Shown: positions 34,178 through 45,104, counted from the stretch's first letter. The stretch: 64,000 bases of DNA from Prionace glauca (GCA_037974335.1 CM075760.1:66517477-66581476), one strand, 5' to 3'. Notes: generated by a model not told the origin, from the sequence alone. Translations and numbers: made by a program.

Positions 34178-34450
34178 ATATATCTCCACTTAAAACTGAG
34201 GTGCGCAGAAATGTCTTCTCGCAGAGGGTGGTGAATCTCTGGAATTTTCTGCCCCAAAGGGTGATGGAGGCTGGATCACTATAAGTATTAAATGGCTGTA
34301 GGTGAATATTTGATAGATCGGGAATAGAGGGCTGTGGGGAAATGGCATAGTAAAAGGGTTGAAGCTGGCACAGATTAACCATGATCGGATTGAATGGCGG
34401 GACAGCCTTGAAGGGCCTGGTGGTCACTCTTGCTTTTATTTTTCATGATC
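34178..34450 (+). mobile_element. CR1-clade LINE 3' fragment
   Basis: KTEVRRNVFSQRVVNLWNFLP-like text, then ATTAACCATGATCGGATTGAATGG. It interrupts the intron of the reverse relic. Confidence 0.7.
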
Positions 34451-35075
34451 AGTTGCTGCAAGTCAACGATTTCCCCCAGAATGAGAAAAGAAATGGAAAG
34501 GGGGAGAAAAGAAAGTGTTTTACTCACAGATGGTGGAGACAGAAGGAAGTTTGGGTCTGTCTGATGCTCAATCTTCATTCAGAGAGAAGAGCAGCATCTT
34601 TGCTGGGCAGGAATGAGCAGCTCAACAAACTCTTTGCTCCCCATTGTCTGAATGCGGAAGTTGGACAGAGTCCTTCCGGTGCTCCAACCTTTCCCATTGG
34701 TCAATCCCCGCAGACAGACAATGAGGGGCGGAGCCCCACGTGGGGGTGGGCGGGGCTTTGCCCTCTATCCGCGCTGAGCAAGGCCGGTATCGACACATCA
34801 AAGGCTGGAAGAGCCGGACAGACAATGTTCAGGGCGCCGGCTTTGTCCCGGGCCCCGCCCCACACCCGCACATGCGCATTCACACAAAATCTGCACATGT
34901 GCACTTCTGATTCACGGCCCCTCACCAGCTATGGCCAATGGGAAGAATCGGAGGACCGGAAGTACTGTGGTCCTCCAGCCAATCAGAGCTTGGGTTTTTT
35001 GTGACTGAAGATTGCCTTCAGGCAGATTCAAACTTGCTCCTGTCTCCAGCATCTGTGAGTAAAACACTTTCTTTT
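34450..35075. promoter_or_regulatory. Bidirectional CCAAT promoter with mirrored first exons
   Basis: On both sides an exon-like block with GAAGATTG...TTC...AAACTT...TGTCTCCA.CATCT runs into a donor GTGAGTAAAACAC: reverse side, donor near 34530-34540; forward side, donor near 35054. Between them are CCATTGGTC (34693), CCAATGGG (34934), AGCCAATCAGAG (34978), GGTCCTCCAGCC and CATGCGCATTC (34872). The reverse relic (33690-34172) and the forward ZNF (37983) lie on either side. Two-way transcription is inferred. Confidence 0.75.
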
Positions 35076-35204
35076 CTTATTCTGAGGGAAATTGGAGACT
35101 TGCAATGACTGAAATGAAAGGAAGTGAATCCAGGGAAGGTGCAGACTCAGGAAAGATTGACCCAGGTCTCTCTCTCTCTCTTTCTTAAAGACATTGACAT
35201 CGAA

Positions 35205-35905
35205 ACATAGAACATTACAGCACAAACAGGCCCTTCAGCCCTCGAGTTGCGCCGATCACATCAACCCCACCAATCTATAGACCTATCTATAACCCCCAAT
35301 CCCATTAAACCCCATATACTCATCCAGAAGTCTCTTAAAAGACCCCAGCGAGTTCGCCTCCACCACCGATGACGGCAGCCGATTCCACATAGACGATAGG
35401 AGCAGGAGGAAGCCATTTGGCCTTTTCAGCCTGCTCTGCCATTCATTACAATCATTCCTGATCTTCCAACTCATAGCTGAATCCTGCTTTCTACCCATAA
35501 CTTTTGATCCCATTCATCCTGAGTGCTATATCTATCCGCTTTTGAATAAGTTCAATGTTTTGGCATCAACTACTTCCTGTGATCATGAATTCCAGAGGCT
35601 CACCACTCTTTGGGTGAAGAAATGTCTCCTCACCTCCATCCTAAATGGTCTACCCTGAATCCTCAGACTGAGACCCTTTTTTCTTGACCCCCTCCCACCC
35701 CCACCACCACCACGACCATTGGCACCATCCTCCCTGTATCTGTCCTGTCTAGACCTGTTAGAATTTTATAAGTCTCTTTGAGATCCCCTCTCATTTATCT
35801 GAACACCAGCGAAAATAATCCTAACTTAGTCAATCTCTCCTCATACATCGATCCTGCCATTTCCTGAATCCGCCTGGGAAACATCCTTTGCTCCCTCAGC
35901 TTGAC
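35205..35905 (-). mobile_element. Two adjacent LINE 3' fragments
   Basis: 35205-35390 (ACATAGAACATTACAGCACA ... GTTCGCCTCCACCACC) and 35393-35905 (GATAGGAGCAGGAGGAAGCC ... CTCCTCATACATCGATCCTG) belong to different CR1-like subfamilies, both reversed. The bases 35905-36150 show nothing clear. Confidence 0.65.
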
Positions 35906-36149
35906 AAATTTATTTGTCTGGCCAAAAGGATGGCCTTTTTCCTAATGTTCACAATTAAAGGGCATTTTCCCCAGGAGTTGGCTGACATTTAAGGGGACAG
36001 TAAATTAATATTGGACAGAGATATGTCCAATGTTGTTATATGGTACAGGTTAGATACATTATTTATGTTTCTGTTATGAAGTGCATTTATTGTTATTTCT
36101 TGCATTGTATTCTAATGCTGTAGCTATCTTATACATTTCCAGTCATCGA

Positions 36150-36485
36150 GTCATTACAGCACAGAAGGAATCCATTTGGTAACTCGAGTCCATGCTGAGT
36201 CTCTGCATAACATCCTAGTCCCATTCCCCCTCTATATCCCCATTCTCCTGAAAGTTTATTTCCTTCAAATGTCCATCCAGTTTAATTTTTAAATAGAATC
36301 CATAGACTTGTAATATGGAACTGTAGCTATGTTATATATTTCCAGACATCTCTTCACTCAGAGGGCTGTAAGTTTTTTGGATTTGTCTTCCACAGGGACC
36401 CGTGGAGGCTGAGGATCATTGAATATATTCCAGGATGAGTTGGACTGATTTTTGATTGACAAGGGTGTCAATGGTTATGGGGTAC
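36150..36485. mobile_element. LINE tail scraps in both orientations
   Basis: A reversed tail at 36150-36290 (CATTACAGCACAGAAGGAAT) and a forward piece at 36340-36485 (TCTTCACTCAGAGGGCTGTA). Confidence 0.5.
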
Positions 36486-36490
36486 AGTCA

Positions 36491-37139
36491 AGAACATAAG
36501 AACATAACAAATAGGAGCAGGAGTAGGCCATCTGGCCCTTCGAGCCTGCCCCGCCATTCAATAAGATCATGGCTGATCTGTCGTGGCTCAGTTCCACTTT
36601 CCGGCCCTCTCCCCATAACCCTTAATCCCTTCTCTTATCAAAAACCCAGGCGAATGGGATGCTGACCTTCATAGCGAGGGGGATTGAATATAAAAGTAGG
36701 AAGGTCTTGCTGCAGCTGTATAGGGCATTGGTGAGGCCGCAGCTGGAGTACTGTGTGCAGTTTTGGGCGCCGCACCTGCGCAAAGATATTTTGGCCTTGG
36801 AGGGAGTGCAGAGGAGGTTTACTAGGCTGATACCGGAGTTGAGGGGGTTGAGCTATGAGGAGAGGCTGAATAAACTAGGCTTGTACTCGTTAGAGTTTAG
36901 AAGAATGAGGGGAGATCTCATTGAGACGTATAAGATGATGAATGGGATGGATAGGATAGAGGTGGAGAAACTCTTCCCGCTCAAAAAAGACAGTAGGACT
37001 AGGGGGCACAGCCTCAAGATAAAGGGAGGGTGTTTTAGAACGGAGTTGAGGAGGAACTTCTTCACTCAAAAGGTGGTGAATCTCTGGAATTCTCTACCCA
37101 TTGAAGTGGTGGAGGCTGCCTCGCTAAATATTTTCAAGC
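36491..37139 (-). mobile_element. CR1-clade LINE with 5' inversion
   Basis: 36491-36648 is the 3' end in reverse orientation (AAGAACATAAGAACATAACA ... CAAAAACCCAGG). 36649-37139 is the adjoining inner part in forward orientation, encoding a 160-codon open stretch from NGMLTFIARGIEYKSRK to VVEAASLNIF. Only about a dozen bases of the element are missing at the join. Such a 5'-inverted structure is known from twin priming of LINEs. Confidence 0.8.
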
Positions 37140-37141
37140 AA

Positions 37142-37400
37142 AAGCTAACACATGGGGAGATTTCATCACTCAAGGATGTGGTGAAGCTTTGGAATTCTCA
37201 ACTGCTGAGGACAGTGGAATCTCAGTCATCAAGTATTTTCAGGGGAGAGATTGATTCATTTCTAAATATTGAAGATATCAAGGGATATGGGTTTAGTGTG
37301 GGGAGGACGATACTGAGGTAGATGAGCCAATGATTTCATTGAATGATTTAAAAGGCTCAATGGGCCAAATGGCCAACTGCAGCTCCTATTTGTTATGGTC
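37142..37400 (+). mobile_element. LINE 3' fragment, different subfamily
   Basis: GGTGAAGCTTTGGAATTCTC, EIDSFLNIEDIKGYGFSVG text, then the tail GGCTCAATGGGCCAAATGG ending TTTGTTATGG. It joins the ZNF intron at about 37400. Confidence 0.7.
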
Positions 37401-37629
37401 TCTGTGTTCAAGACAGGAAGCAGTGAGCATGGATCTGACAATCAGTCTCAATCTGCACCTTCAGTAGAATTGGGAGGGTGAATATTAGATACAGCAGAGT
37501 GAGAATGGAGGGAGAGTGTTGGGATGGAGAATGAGAATGGAAACTAGAAATAAGAATAGAAACTAGAATTATCTGTTCTGAATTTCTATCCTGTTCTGAC
37601 ATTGATGACTTTTGCAGATGTGTTTTGCA

Positions 37630-37982
37630 GGATATTGAAAGAGGAATCACAGGCAAAAATCTCAACTGTCACGTCCAGTTCCAACATAGTCATATTCCTT
37701 GGGATCTGAATATCATTGGTCTTTGAATCTCAAAGGAAACATTATTGTCTGATCTGTCGATTTGAATAAATTTCAAATGTCAGTGTGACTGGAAAAGCAT
37801 CAACACACTGCCAGACTCGAGTGAGAGTGTTCCAGTGCACTGACTAATGAGCTTTAACCAGTTACACAGCCTGAATAAATATTACACCATTCACAGCGGA
37901 AGAGACTGTACTCATGTTGTGTATGTGTGGACGAGGCTTTAACTGATTGTCCAAACAAGGCAGAGGCAAGGATACCTGCACC
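37630..37982 (+). other. Terminal-exon leader of the 37983 ZNF
   Basis: Starts after TTTTGCAG at 37630, then GATATTGAAAGAGGAATCAC. It contains the fossil finger-like leader (GAGCTTTAACCAGTTACACA) and lacks an open frame into the array. It matches the reverse leader at 47066-47400. Confidence 0.65.
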
Positions 37983-38657
37983 ATGGAGAATCTATGGAAA
38001 TGTGCAGACTGTGGGAAGAGGTACAGATCCCCATCTCTGCTGGATGCTCATCGGCGTAGCCACACTGGGGAGAGGCCATTCATTTGCTCTCAGTGTGGGA
38101 AGGGATTCACTCTGTCATCCAGCCTGCAGAGACACCGGCGAGTTCACACTGGGGAGAGACCGTTCACCTGCTCTCAGTGTGGGAAGGGATTCACTCGGTT
38201 ATCTACTCTGCAGACACACCAGCGCATTCACACTAGGGAGAGACCATTCACCTGCTCTCAGTGTGGGGAGGGATTCACTCAGTCATCCAACCTTCGGAGA
38301 CACCAGCGAGGTCACACTGGGGAGAAGCCATTCATCTGCTCTGTGTGTGGAGAGGGATTTACTGAGTCATCCAACCTGCGGAGGCACCAGCGAGTTCACA
38401 CTGGGGAGAGACCATTCACCTGCTCTCAGTGTGGGAAGGGATTCAGTCAGTTATCCGACCTGCAGACACACCAGCGAATTCACACTGGGGAGAGACCATT
38501 CACCTGCACTCAGTGTGGGAAGGGATTTGCTCGGTCATCCAGCTGGTGGAGACACCAGCGAGTTCACACTGGGGAGAGGCCGTTTACCTGCTCTCAGTGT
38601 GGGAAGGGATTCAGAGTTTCATTCTTGCTGCTGAAACACCAACAAGTTCATGAGTGA
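37983..38657 (+). CDS. C2H2 zinc-finger protein, 8 fingers
   Basis: A predicted 224-residue DNA-binding protein. I chose ATG 37983 ([18 protein letters not shown]) because it matches the EKLWKC start of its paralogs; the frame opens slightly earlier without an ATG. Eight fingers follow with all Cys2His2 ligands present, linked by TGERPF, the last ending KHQQVHE. Finger 4 has GEGF and ends RGH; finger 7 has the unusual helix RSSSWWR. The gene has an inverted paralog at 46115-47065 that shares finger 1 ([17 protein letters not shown]). The candidate promoter is the forward side of 34450-35075, with LINE debris in the intron. A 235-codon frame over the same bases is a shadow of the periodic array. 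Confidence 0.88.
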   Translation: MENLWKCADCGKRYRSPSLLDAHRRSHTGERPFICSQCGKGFTLSSSLQRHRRVHTGERPFTCSQCGKGFTRLSTLQTHQRIHTRERPFTCSQCGEGFTQSSNLRRHQRGHTGEKPFICSVCGEGFTESSNLRRHQRVHTGERPFTCSQCGKGFSQLSDLQTHQRIHTGERPFTCTQCGKGFARSSSWWRHQRVHTGERPFTCSQCGKGFRVSFLLLKHQQVHE

Positions 38658-38659
38658 TT

Positions 38660-38880
38660 ACATGAGGGTTGGATTCTGCTGTTACTGTTTAAGCTCAAAA
38701 TTACATTTGGATTTTGTTCATTCTCACAGCTGGTCAATGGGGAGGGTTCCTTTCTGCTGGACTGGCTAATCCACAACTTTGCCTCCAATGGGCTGATGCT
38801 CTTTGAGCTTTGTTGCGAATACCTGGTTTCAAATTTCACAAGGATCATAAGAGTGTCTGGTGTTAGGAAGGTCAGAGATA
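38660..38880 (+). other. 3' flank block of the ZNF unit
   Basis: GTTGGATTCTGCTGTTACTG, CTGGTCAATGGGGAGGGTTC and GGGCTGATGCTCTTTGAGC match the blocks after the other arrays. It ends GGTGTTAGGAAGGTCAGAGA, where the LINE at 38884 begins. Confidence 0.6.
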
Positions 38881-38883
38881 TTT

Positions 38884-39360
38884 AAGAACATAAGAAATAA
38901 GAAATAGGAGCAGGAGTAGGCCATCTGGCCCTTCGAGCCTGCCCTGCCATTCAATAAGATCATGGCTGATCTGTCGTGACTCAGCTCCACCTTCCCGCCC
39001 TCTCCCCATAACCCTTAATCCCTTCTCTTATCAAAAACCCATCAACCCGTTTCTTAAAAATATTTAGCGAGGCAGCCTCCACCACTTCAACGGGCAGAGA
39101 ATTCCAGAGATTCACCACCCTTTGAGTGAAGAAGTTCCTCCTCAACTCTGTTCTAAACCGCCCCCCCTTTATCTTGAGGCTGTGCCCCCTAGTCCTACTG
39201 TCTTTTTTGAGCGGGAACAGTCTCTCCACCTCTATCCTATCCATCCCATTCATCATCTTATACGTCTCAATGAGATCTCCCCTCATTCTTCTAAACTCTA
39301 ACGAGTACAAGCCTAGTTTATTCAGCCTCTCCTCATAGCTCAATCCCCTCAACTCCGGTA
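38884..39360 (-). mobile_element. CR1-clade LINE 3' part, young subfamily
   Basis: The reverse frame encodes [20 protein letters not shown] through to FLIREGIKGYGERAGRWS. The tail TAAGAACATAAGAAATAAGA is at 38884. It was inserted in an older LINE fragment that continues at 39361. Confidence 0.88.
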
Positions 39361-39754
39361 TCTGTTTGAAACCCCCCAAATGTCCATCCAATTCCCTTTA
39401 TAATTGTTCAGTGTCTCCATTTCCTCCACCCTCATAGGCAGTGAGTTCCAGGTCATTACCGTTCGCCGCATCAAAATATTCTCCCTCGCATGCCCACCAC
39501 CACCACCCTGCCCCCCACCCACCCCCGCCACCGCACTTCTGATCCGAAACCTTCAATCTGTGTCCCTCTCATCATTATCCAATCAGCTAATAGGAACAGA
39601 TTTTCTTTGTCCACCTTATCTAAACCTGTCAGGATCTTGTCCACCTCAATTAAATCTCCCCTCAACCTCCTTTGCTCCAAGGAGAACAACCCCAGCCTGA
39701 CATTGACAATAAAGAACAAACTAACAGAATCAAATGGGAATGTTGAATTTGTGA
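39361..39754 (-). mobile_element. Older LINE fragment
   Basis: The reverse strand reads LEQRRLRGDLIEVDKILTGLDKVD-like text. The same fragment is at 45520-45845 (reversed) and 53215-53510, always downstream of a ZNF, so it marks the ancestral unit. A C-rich spot at 39496-39530 is noted. Confidence 0.7.
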
Positions 39755-40118
39755 TGAATGGGATGGATAGGATAGAGGTGGAGAGACTCTTCCCGCTCAA
39801 AAAAGACAGTAGGACTAGGGGGCACAGCCTCAAGATAAAGGGGGGGCGGTTTAGAACAGAGTTGAGGAGGAACTTCACTCAAAGGGTGGTGAATCTCTGG
39901 AATTCTCTGCCCGTTGAAGTGGTGGAGGCTGCCTCGCTAAATATTTTTAAGAAACGGGTTGATGGGTTTTTGATAAGAGAGGGGATTAAGGGTTATGGGG
40001 AGAGGGCGGGAAGGTGGAACTGAGTCACGACAGATCAGCCATGATCTTATTGAATGGCGGGGCAGGCTCGAAGGGCCAGATGGCCTACTCCTGTTCCTAT
40101 TTCTTATGTTCTTATGGA
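39755..40118 (+). mobile_element. CR1-clade LINE 3' end, young subfamily
   Basis: [20 protein letters not shown] to GYGERAGRWN with a 3-base gap in NFFTQ (reads NFTQ), then the TTCTTATG tail. It faces the copy at 38884-39360 tail-outward. Confidence 0.85.
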
Positions 40119-40440
40119 CAATAAAGGAATTGGAATAACTCACCTTGGGTGTGGTTGAGTGAAATATATCAATCTGGAACTACCTACAGTCTTGTGGAAG
40201 TCTGGAATGTGTGGCTGGAAATCCTTAACAGCACTGTGAGTGTACTCTGGGTATTGTAGCAGTTCAAGAAGACAGTGTTGGGGCTGACCATGGCTGAAGC
40301 AGCTACATACAGCCACATATTCTGTTATAATTGAAGGACTGCAGATTGAATGTGAAGCATTATGGGACACTATCTTGACCACATTCCTGTGACTGCTCAA
40401 TTTCTGCAATCATGGACTATTAAAGCTGCTTAGCAGGGCC
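40119..40440 (+). repeat. ZNF-unit flank, inverted copy at 45105-45430
   Basis: GACAATAAAGGAATTGGAAT, CTTCAATTATAACAG-type (reverse) and GACTATTAAAGCTGCTTAGC match, in inverted orientation, 45105-45430. Similarity stops at GCAGGG (about 40438), the apparent edge of the inverted duplication. Confidence 0.75.
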
Positions 40441-40587
40441 CCTCTCATCAGAATGTAGATAGCGGATCTGAGTAATCGACTGGTAACAGAATAGTCTGGG
40501 ATGTGGTGAAGATCAGAAAGTCCTGAGTCTAGTGGTTCATTGTGATGGCATAAAGTCTGTTGTTGTAAGGTGTCTGGTCCACATGAT

Positions 40588-41158
40588 CCGCAACTGGAGT
40601 GCTGTGTGCAGTTTTGGGCACCGCACCTGCGCAAGGATATTTTGGCCCTGGAAGGAGTGCAGAGGAGGTTTACTAGGCTGATACCGGAGTTGAGGGGGTT
40701 GAGCTATGAGGAGAGGCTGAATGAACTAGGCTTGTACTCGTTAGAGTTTAGAAGAATGAGGGGAGATCTCATTGAGACGTATAAGATGATGAATGGGATG
40801 GATAGGATAGAGGTGGAGAGAGACTCTTCCCGCTCAAAAAAGACAGTAGGACTAGGGGGCACAGCCTCAAGGTAAAGGGGAGGCGGTTTAGAACAGAGTT
40901 GAGGAGGAACTTCTTCACTCAAAAGGTGGTGAATCTCTGGAATTCTCTGCCCGTTGAAGTGGTGGAGGCTGCCTTGCTAAATATTTTAAAGAAACGGGTT
41001 TATGGGTTTTTGATAAGAGAAGGGATTAAGGGTTATGGGGAGAGGGCGGGAAGGTGGAGCTGAGCCACGACAGATCAGCCATGATCTTATTGAATGGCGG
41101 GGCAGGCTCGAAGGGCCAGATGGCCTACTCCTGCTCCTATTTCTTATGTTCTTATGAT
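40588..41158 (+). mobile_element. CR1-clade LINE 3' part, young subfamily
   Basis: Encodes [20 protein letters not shown] to [10 protein letters not shown], then a 2-base gain near 40820 shifts the frame; the tail TTCTTATGTTCTTATG is at 41145-41158. Confidence 0.85.
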
Positions 41159-41159
41159 G

Positions 41160-41420
41160 AGATGGTCCAAAGCTGTCCATGAGCTGATCACACAGCCACA
41201 TGATGCCTGATTGTTAGCTTGATTGGATATGTCTCTAATTGATTCATATTGTGATTGGTTCATAACCAGCCAGGATGGGCTGCAATAAATGAATAAGAAT
41301 GTGTGATTTTCTAAGTTCAGGGTACAGTTTGCATGGTGAGACTATTTGATGTTTGGAACAGATCTGGGTGTCGACCGATTTGTCTTCAATCATTCTTGAC
41401 GAACATGGCCAAGTTTTAGA
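41160..41420 (+). mobile_element. LTR-like fossil fragment
   Basis: GAGCTGATCACACAGCCACA, GATTGGATATGTCTC, CAGGATGGGCTGCAATAAAT resembles 55715-55940 in the same order, including the AATAAA region. The second copy lies beside integrase-like sequence, so this may be a lone LTR of a related element. It is old and incomplete. Family assignment is uncertain. Confidence 0.4.
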
Positions 41421-41499
41421 CTGTAAGATACATGTGCAGAATTAGGCCCTGGCACTAGGACCTGGAAGGGAGCAGAAATATGAAACCCCACCCACGTGC

Positions 41500-42300
41500 C
41501 GTTGTGTCACCAAGGCTGCGCATGCGCCCTACTCTCCGCTGATTCAAGATGGTGGCCTTTAACCTGCGCTTCGTCTCAGGAAAAAGACCGGAAGCTGCAA
41601 ACACAGATCTACGGGCTCATTTTCGAGATTTGAGGCCGTTACCAGATATTTAGAAACCCTCTACGTCCATACCTCGGTTTCATTGCTCTCGCTATGTTTC
41701 CCCATCCTTACGGGCTGCTGATGATACAGAGGAAGTTCTCTCCGATTGCTGTCACCCACACTGCGCATGCTGTAAACGCCGTTGCTTGCTGCGCATGCGA
41801 ACCTCTTCCCGTGCATTGGATGGGGACGCCTCATCTCCGCCTCTTTCACTCCGATTGGTTGGAGGATCACTCACTTCGTTCGGTCCTCCAGCCCCGCCTC
41901 CTCTTCTTATTGGTCCGGAGCTGCCGTCAATCAGCCCCTGGGTATTGTGATGTGGAGCATGCGCAGTGTCATTGCTGTCCTTGGCGCTTGTTTGTCCCGG
42001 AGAAGCGGAGTCAGCGTTAGGCGGTGGCTGGGAGGGTCTGGAAACACTTTGTGGATCCGCAAACCCTTCAGAATCATTGTCAGCTCCCTGGTTTGCAGCT
42101 GCGGGGCTTCTCCCTCCCTCCCGGGAACAGGCCCAGGTTAACGGCCCCATCCTGGCTCAGCCACTGGAGGATGGTTCACATCAGAGGATGGGGGAGGGGA
42201 CAATAAATAAGAGGTTACACTTTGGCCTCAAATCAATGAGGACTCTGATCTCTGGGAAGGAAGGAAACCCTGGGAGGTGGACGGGGAGGATTCACAAACA
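41500..42300 (+). promoter_or_regulatory. CpG/CCAAT ZNF promoter and first exon
   Basis: NRF1-type TGCGCATGCGC (41518-41528), TGCGCATGC at 41762 and 41790, GCATGCGCA at 41957-41965, a YY1-like AAGATGGTGGC near 41546, ATTGG boxes at 41855-41859 and 41910-41914, and GGTCCTCCAGCC. The exon-like segment 41950-42290 matches 2951-3290 in reverse. Forward transcription would enter the leader relic at 42605 and could in principle reach the gene at 50379 by splicing, though that gene has its own nearer module. Confidence 0.7.
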
Positions 42301-42604
42301 CCCGCTGGAGGGCCCAACACCCCCAATAAGATCCATTGGTTTTATTGTCAGTCTGCAGACAGAAGGTGGAGAACTGAACCCAGACAGAGGAAAGGGAGGA
42401 ATAAAACTGGGAGTGGAGGAAAGAAATCCTGGAGATGATGAGATGGGTTTGGATTTCAGCCCAGGGAGGAGGGAGAGTGTTTGGGACAGGGTTTTTTTGA
42501 TTTGGGGAACAAGAGAGGAAGAAATGTTCAAGAGAATTAGAATTGCCAATTCAAAATTTTTATCCTGGACTGACAGTGATTAATTTTGTAAATTCCTTTT
42601 ACAG

Positions 42605-42835
42605 GTGAGGTGAGGAAACATCACATCAAAATCAGACAGAATCTCTATTCATTAAAACTTGAATATCCTAAGACTTTGAACGTGGAAGGAGAAATGTTTG
42701 TCCTCTGCCTGGAGGAGAAGATTTCAAACATCAGTGTGACGAGAAAAGCACCAAGACACACACACACCCGAGTGAGAGTGTTTCAGTGAATTGACTGTGG
42801 AAAGAGCTTTCCTGGATTTTTGCTCTGTAACATGT
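42605..42835 (+). pseudogene. ZNF terminal-exon leader without fingers
   Basis: After CCTTTTACAG at 42604 come TCACATCAAAATCAGACAGA and GACGAGAAAAGCACCAAGAC, as in the leader at 50035. At GAAAGAGCTTTCCTGGATTT (about 42805) the match is lost and a 56-base tandem repeat begins. No fingers follow. Confidence 0.65.
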
Positions 42836-42940
42836 CACTGTGTAATCCAACAATTAATCCAGTTCTCCTGGATTTCTGCTCTGTAACATGTCACTGTGTA
42901 ATCCAACAATTAATCCAGTTCCCCTGGGTTGCTTCTCTGC
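42811..42940. repeat. 56-base tandem duplication
   Basis: The unit starting CCTGGATTT.TGCTCTGTAA at 42811 is repeated at 42867, with a partial third start near 42922. Confidence 0.8.
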
Positions 42941-42959
42941 AACATAATGTGAAGTTGTA

Positions 42960-43468
42960 CGAATGAAGTAGTGGCATGATGGGAAAATTGGTCAAGTATT
43001 TGGTACAAAATTAGGAAAGCTGATCAAGCTATTCCAAAATGCCAGACCCCTGTAAGACTTAATAAGACTGACTCCGCATAACTTAAGACACAAATAAGAT
43101 CAGAGGAGGTCAAGCTGTGCCTAATCTCTGTAAGACCTGATAAGGCTGACTCCACATGACCTAGAGCTGTATGAGTGAGACAAGATAAGGTCAGAAATGA
43201 CAAAGTCATCGGCCTTCATCTTTTCTATAAAAAGGACAAGATAAAGGTATGAATGATGAAACAAAGCGTTTGAGGAGGTCAGCAGGTTGTACCATTATTT
43301 ATGATGCCTCCATTAATCAAGAGCTGAATAAGCTCTGGTCATGCAAACTGATAATGATTCTGTATAAAGGCTGAATTGATTCTTTATGTAAGGGCGGACT
43401 TGAAAAGGAATTAGCAAGTCGTAATGACAGCTCTCCAAACTCAAGTTTTTACCAATACTGCATGCAGT
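42960..43468. other. Unassigned sequence, possible decayed repeat
   Basis: No gene. Two diverged similar words (CCTGTAAGACTTAATAAGAC near 43050 and CTGTAAGACCTGATAAGGCT near 43129) show an internal duplication of about 80 bases. TATAAAAAGGACAAG at 43226 resembles a TATA region. It could be a decayed LTR-type or other repeat; I cannot decide. Confidence 0.3.
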
Positions 43469-43471
43469 CTT

Positions 43472-44655
43472 TCAGAAAACATAAGAAATAGGAGCAGGAG
43501 TAGGCCATCTAGCCCTTCGAGCCTGCCCCACCATTCCATAAGATCATAGCTGATCTGAAGTGGCTCAGTTCCACTTTCCCGCTTTCTCCCCATAACCCTT
43601 AATTCCCTTGCCTACCAAAAACCTATCTACCCGTGTCTTAAATATATTTAGCGAGGCAGCCTCCACCACTTCAACGGGCAGAGAATTCCAGAGATTCACC
43701 ACCCTTTGAGTGAAGAAGTTCCTCCTCAACTCTGTTCTAAACTGTCCCCCCCCCCCCTTATCTTGAGGCTGTGCCCTCTAGTCCTGCTGTCCTTTCTGAG
43801 CGGGAATAGTCTCTCCACCTCTATCCTATCCATCCCTTTCATCATCTTATATGTCTCTATAAGATCCCCCCTCATCCTTCTAAACTCTAACGAGTACAAG
43901 CCCAGTCTATTCAGCCTCTCTTCATAGCTCAACCCCCTCAACTCCGGTATCAGCCTAGTAAACCTCCTCTGCACTCCCTCCAAGGCCAAAATATCCTTGA
44001 GCAACTGCGGCGACCAAAACTGCTCACAGTACTCCAGCTGCGGCCTCACCAATGCCCTATACAGCTGCAGCAAGATCTCCCTACTTTTATATTCAATCCC
44101 CCTCGCTATGAAGGCCAGCATCCCATTTGCCTTCCTGACCACCTGCTGTACTTGTAGGCTGGGTTTTTGCGACACATGCACAAGGACCCCCAGGTCCCTC
44201 TGCACCGTGGCATGCTGCAGCTTTTCGCCCTGTAAGTAGTAGCCCTTCCTACTATTATTCCTACCAAACTGGATAACCTCACACTTGCCAACATTATATT
44301 CCATCTGCCAGGTCCTCACCCACTCGCTCAGCCTATCTAGATCCCTCAGCAGACTTTCTACACCCTCCGCACAATTTGCTGTTCCACTTATCTTTGTGTC
44401 ATCAGCAAATTTCAACACCCTACACTCAGCTCCCTCCTCCAAATCATCTATATAAATGATAAATAGCAAAGGCCCCAGCACCGATCCCTGGGGCACTCCA
44501 CTAATCACCAACCACCAATCCGAATAGAACCTTCTGTAACAACCTTTTGTGCGGCACCTTATCAAACGCCTTCTGAAAATCGAGAAACACCACATCCACC
44601 GGTTCCCCTCTATCCACCGCACTAGACACATCCTCATAGAATTCCAATAAATTCA
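43472..44655 (-). mobile_element. CR1-clade LINE, longest copy, with RT core part
   Basis: The reverse frame of about 300 codons begins after a break and carries SGVPQGSVLGPLLFIIYIDD, LKFADDTKISG (the RT catalytic FADD), GKCEVIQFGRN, then the same tail as at 17346. Upstream, in another frame, is the DFQKAFDKVPHKR block (about 44540-44600). The 3' end, AACATAAGAAATAGGAGCAG, is at 43475. It is truncated before the endonuclease and frameshifted. Confidence 0.88.
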
Positions 44656-44659
44656 TCAG

Positions 44660-45100
44660 ACGAATAAAGACGAGTTATTTTGTCGGAACGAACTTTATTG
44701 AGTCTTTCTACCGCAGTCAAGAAGCAGGAAAATTTCCACGTCAACACGGTACCAACTCGAGCTCTGATTTTTCACTGGCCATGATGGGGTAAGATAATAA
44801 CGATTATGATCTACACTCAGAAGGTCTGCTTTTCAGTCCAGTGCTACTTGGAGTATTCTGTCACTTCATTGACTATCAGGTCACAAATCAATCACCGTTT
44901 TTATCACAAATTTAGGATAAATTAATTTAAACAATGCCTGAGAACACTGGTTAATTTCTTAACCAACTACCTACCACTGTTTGTTGATTGGTCAGACCCC
45001 CCTTTTTACAGATTCAGGTATCTCAGCCACTGAACGCCAGCCGGTCCTGGGATAAGTTTAATCCCAACTCATTCCCAGTAAATATTCTCACCAGGTCCTG
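44660..45100. other. Unassigned sequence between LINE and inverted repeat
   Basis: No gene recognised. AACGAACTTTATTGAG near 44685 is the reverse of an AATAAA-type signal. The end of a terminal repeat is possible but unproven. Confidence 0.3.
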
Positions 45101-45104
45101 TGTT

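Noticed and set aside
37927-38634. A 235-codon frame overlapping the 8-finger gene, with repeats like [17 protein letters not shown]
   Set aside because: Finger arrays have an 84-base period, so other frames stay open by periodicity. The same shadow peptide appears over every array here, at 15659, 29623, 46402 and 50323.
41966-42583. 205-codon frame starting in the 41.8 kb exon
   Set aside because: The matching segment at 3 kb has a shifted frame and stops, so it is more likely 5' UTR. I could not exclude a coding first exon.
42960-43468. LTR of a retroelement
   Set aside because: A TATA-like word alone is not enough; no partner repeat, primer site or coding part was found.
43726-44637. A 303-codon frame as a host RT-like gene
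   Set aside because: It is a truncated LINE copy with FADD and VPQG motifs and the standard 3' end.
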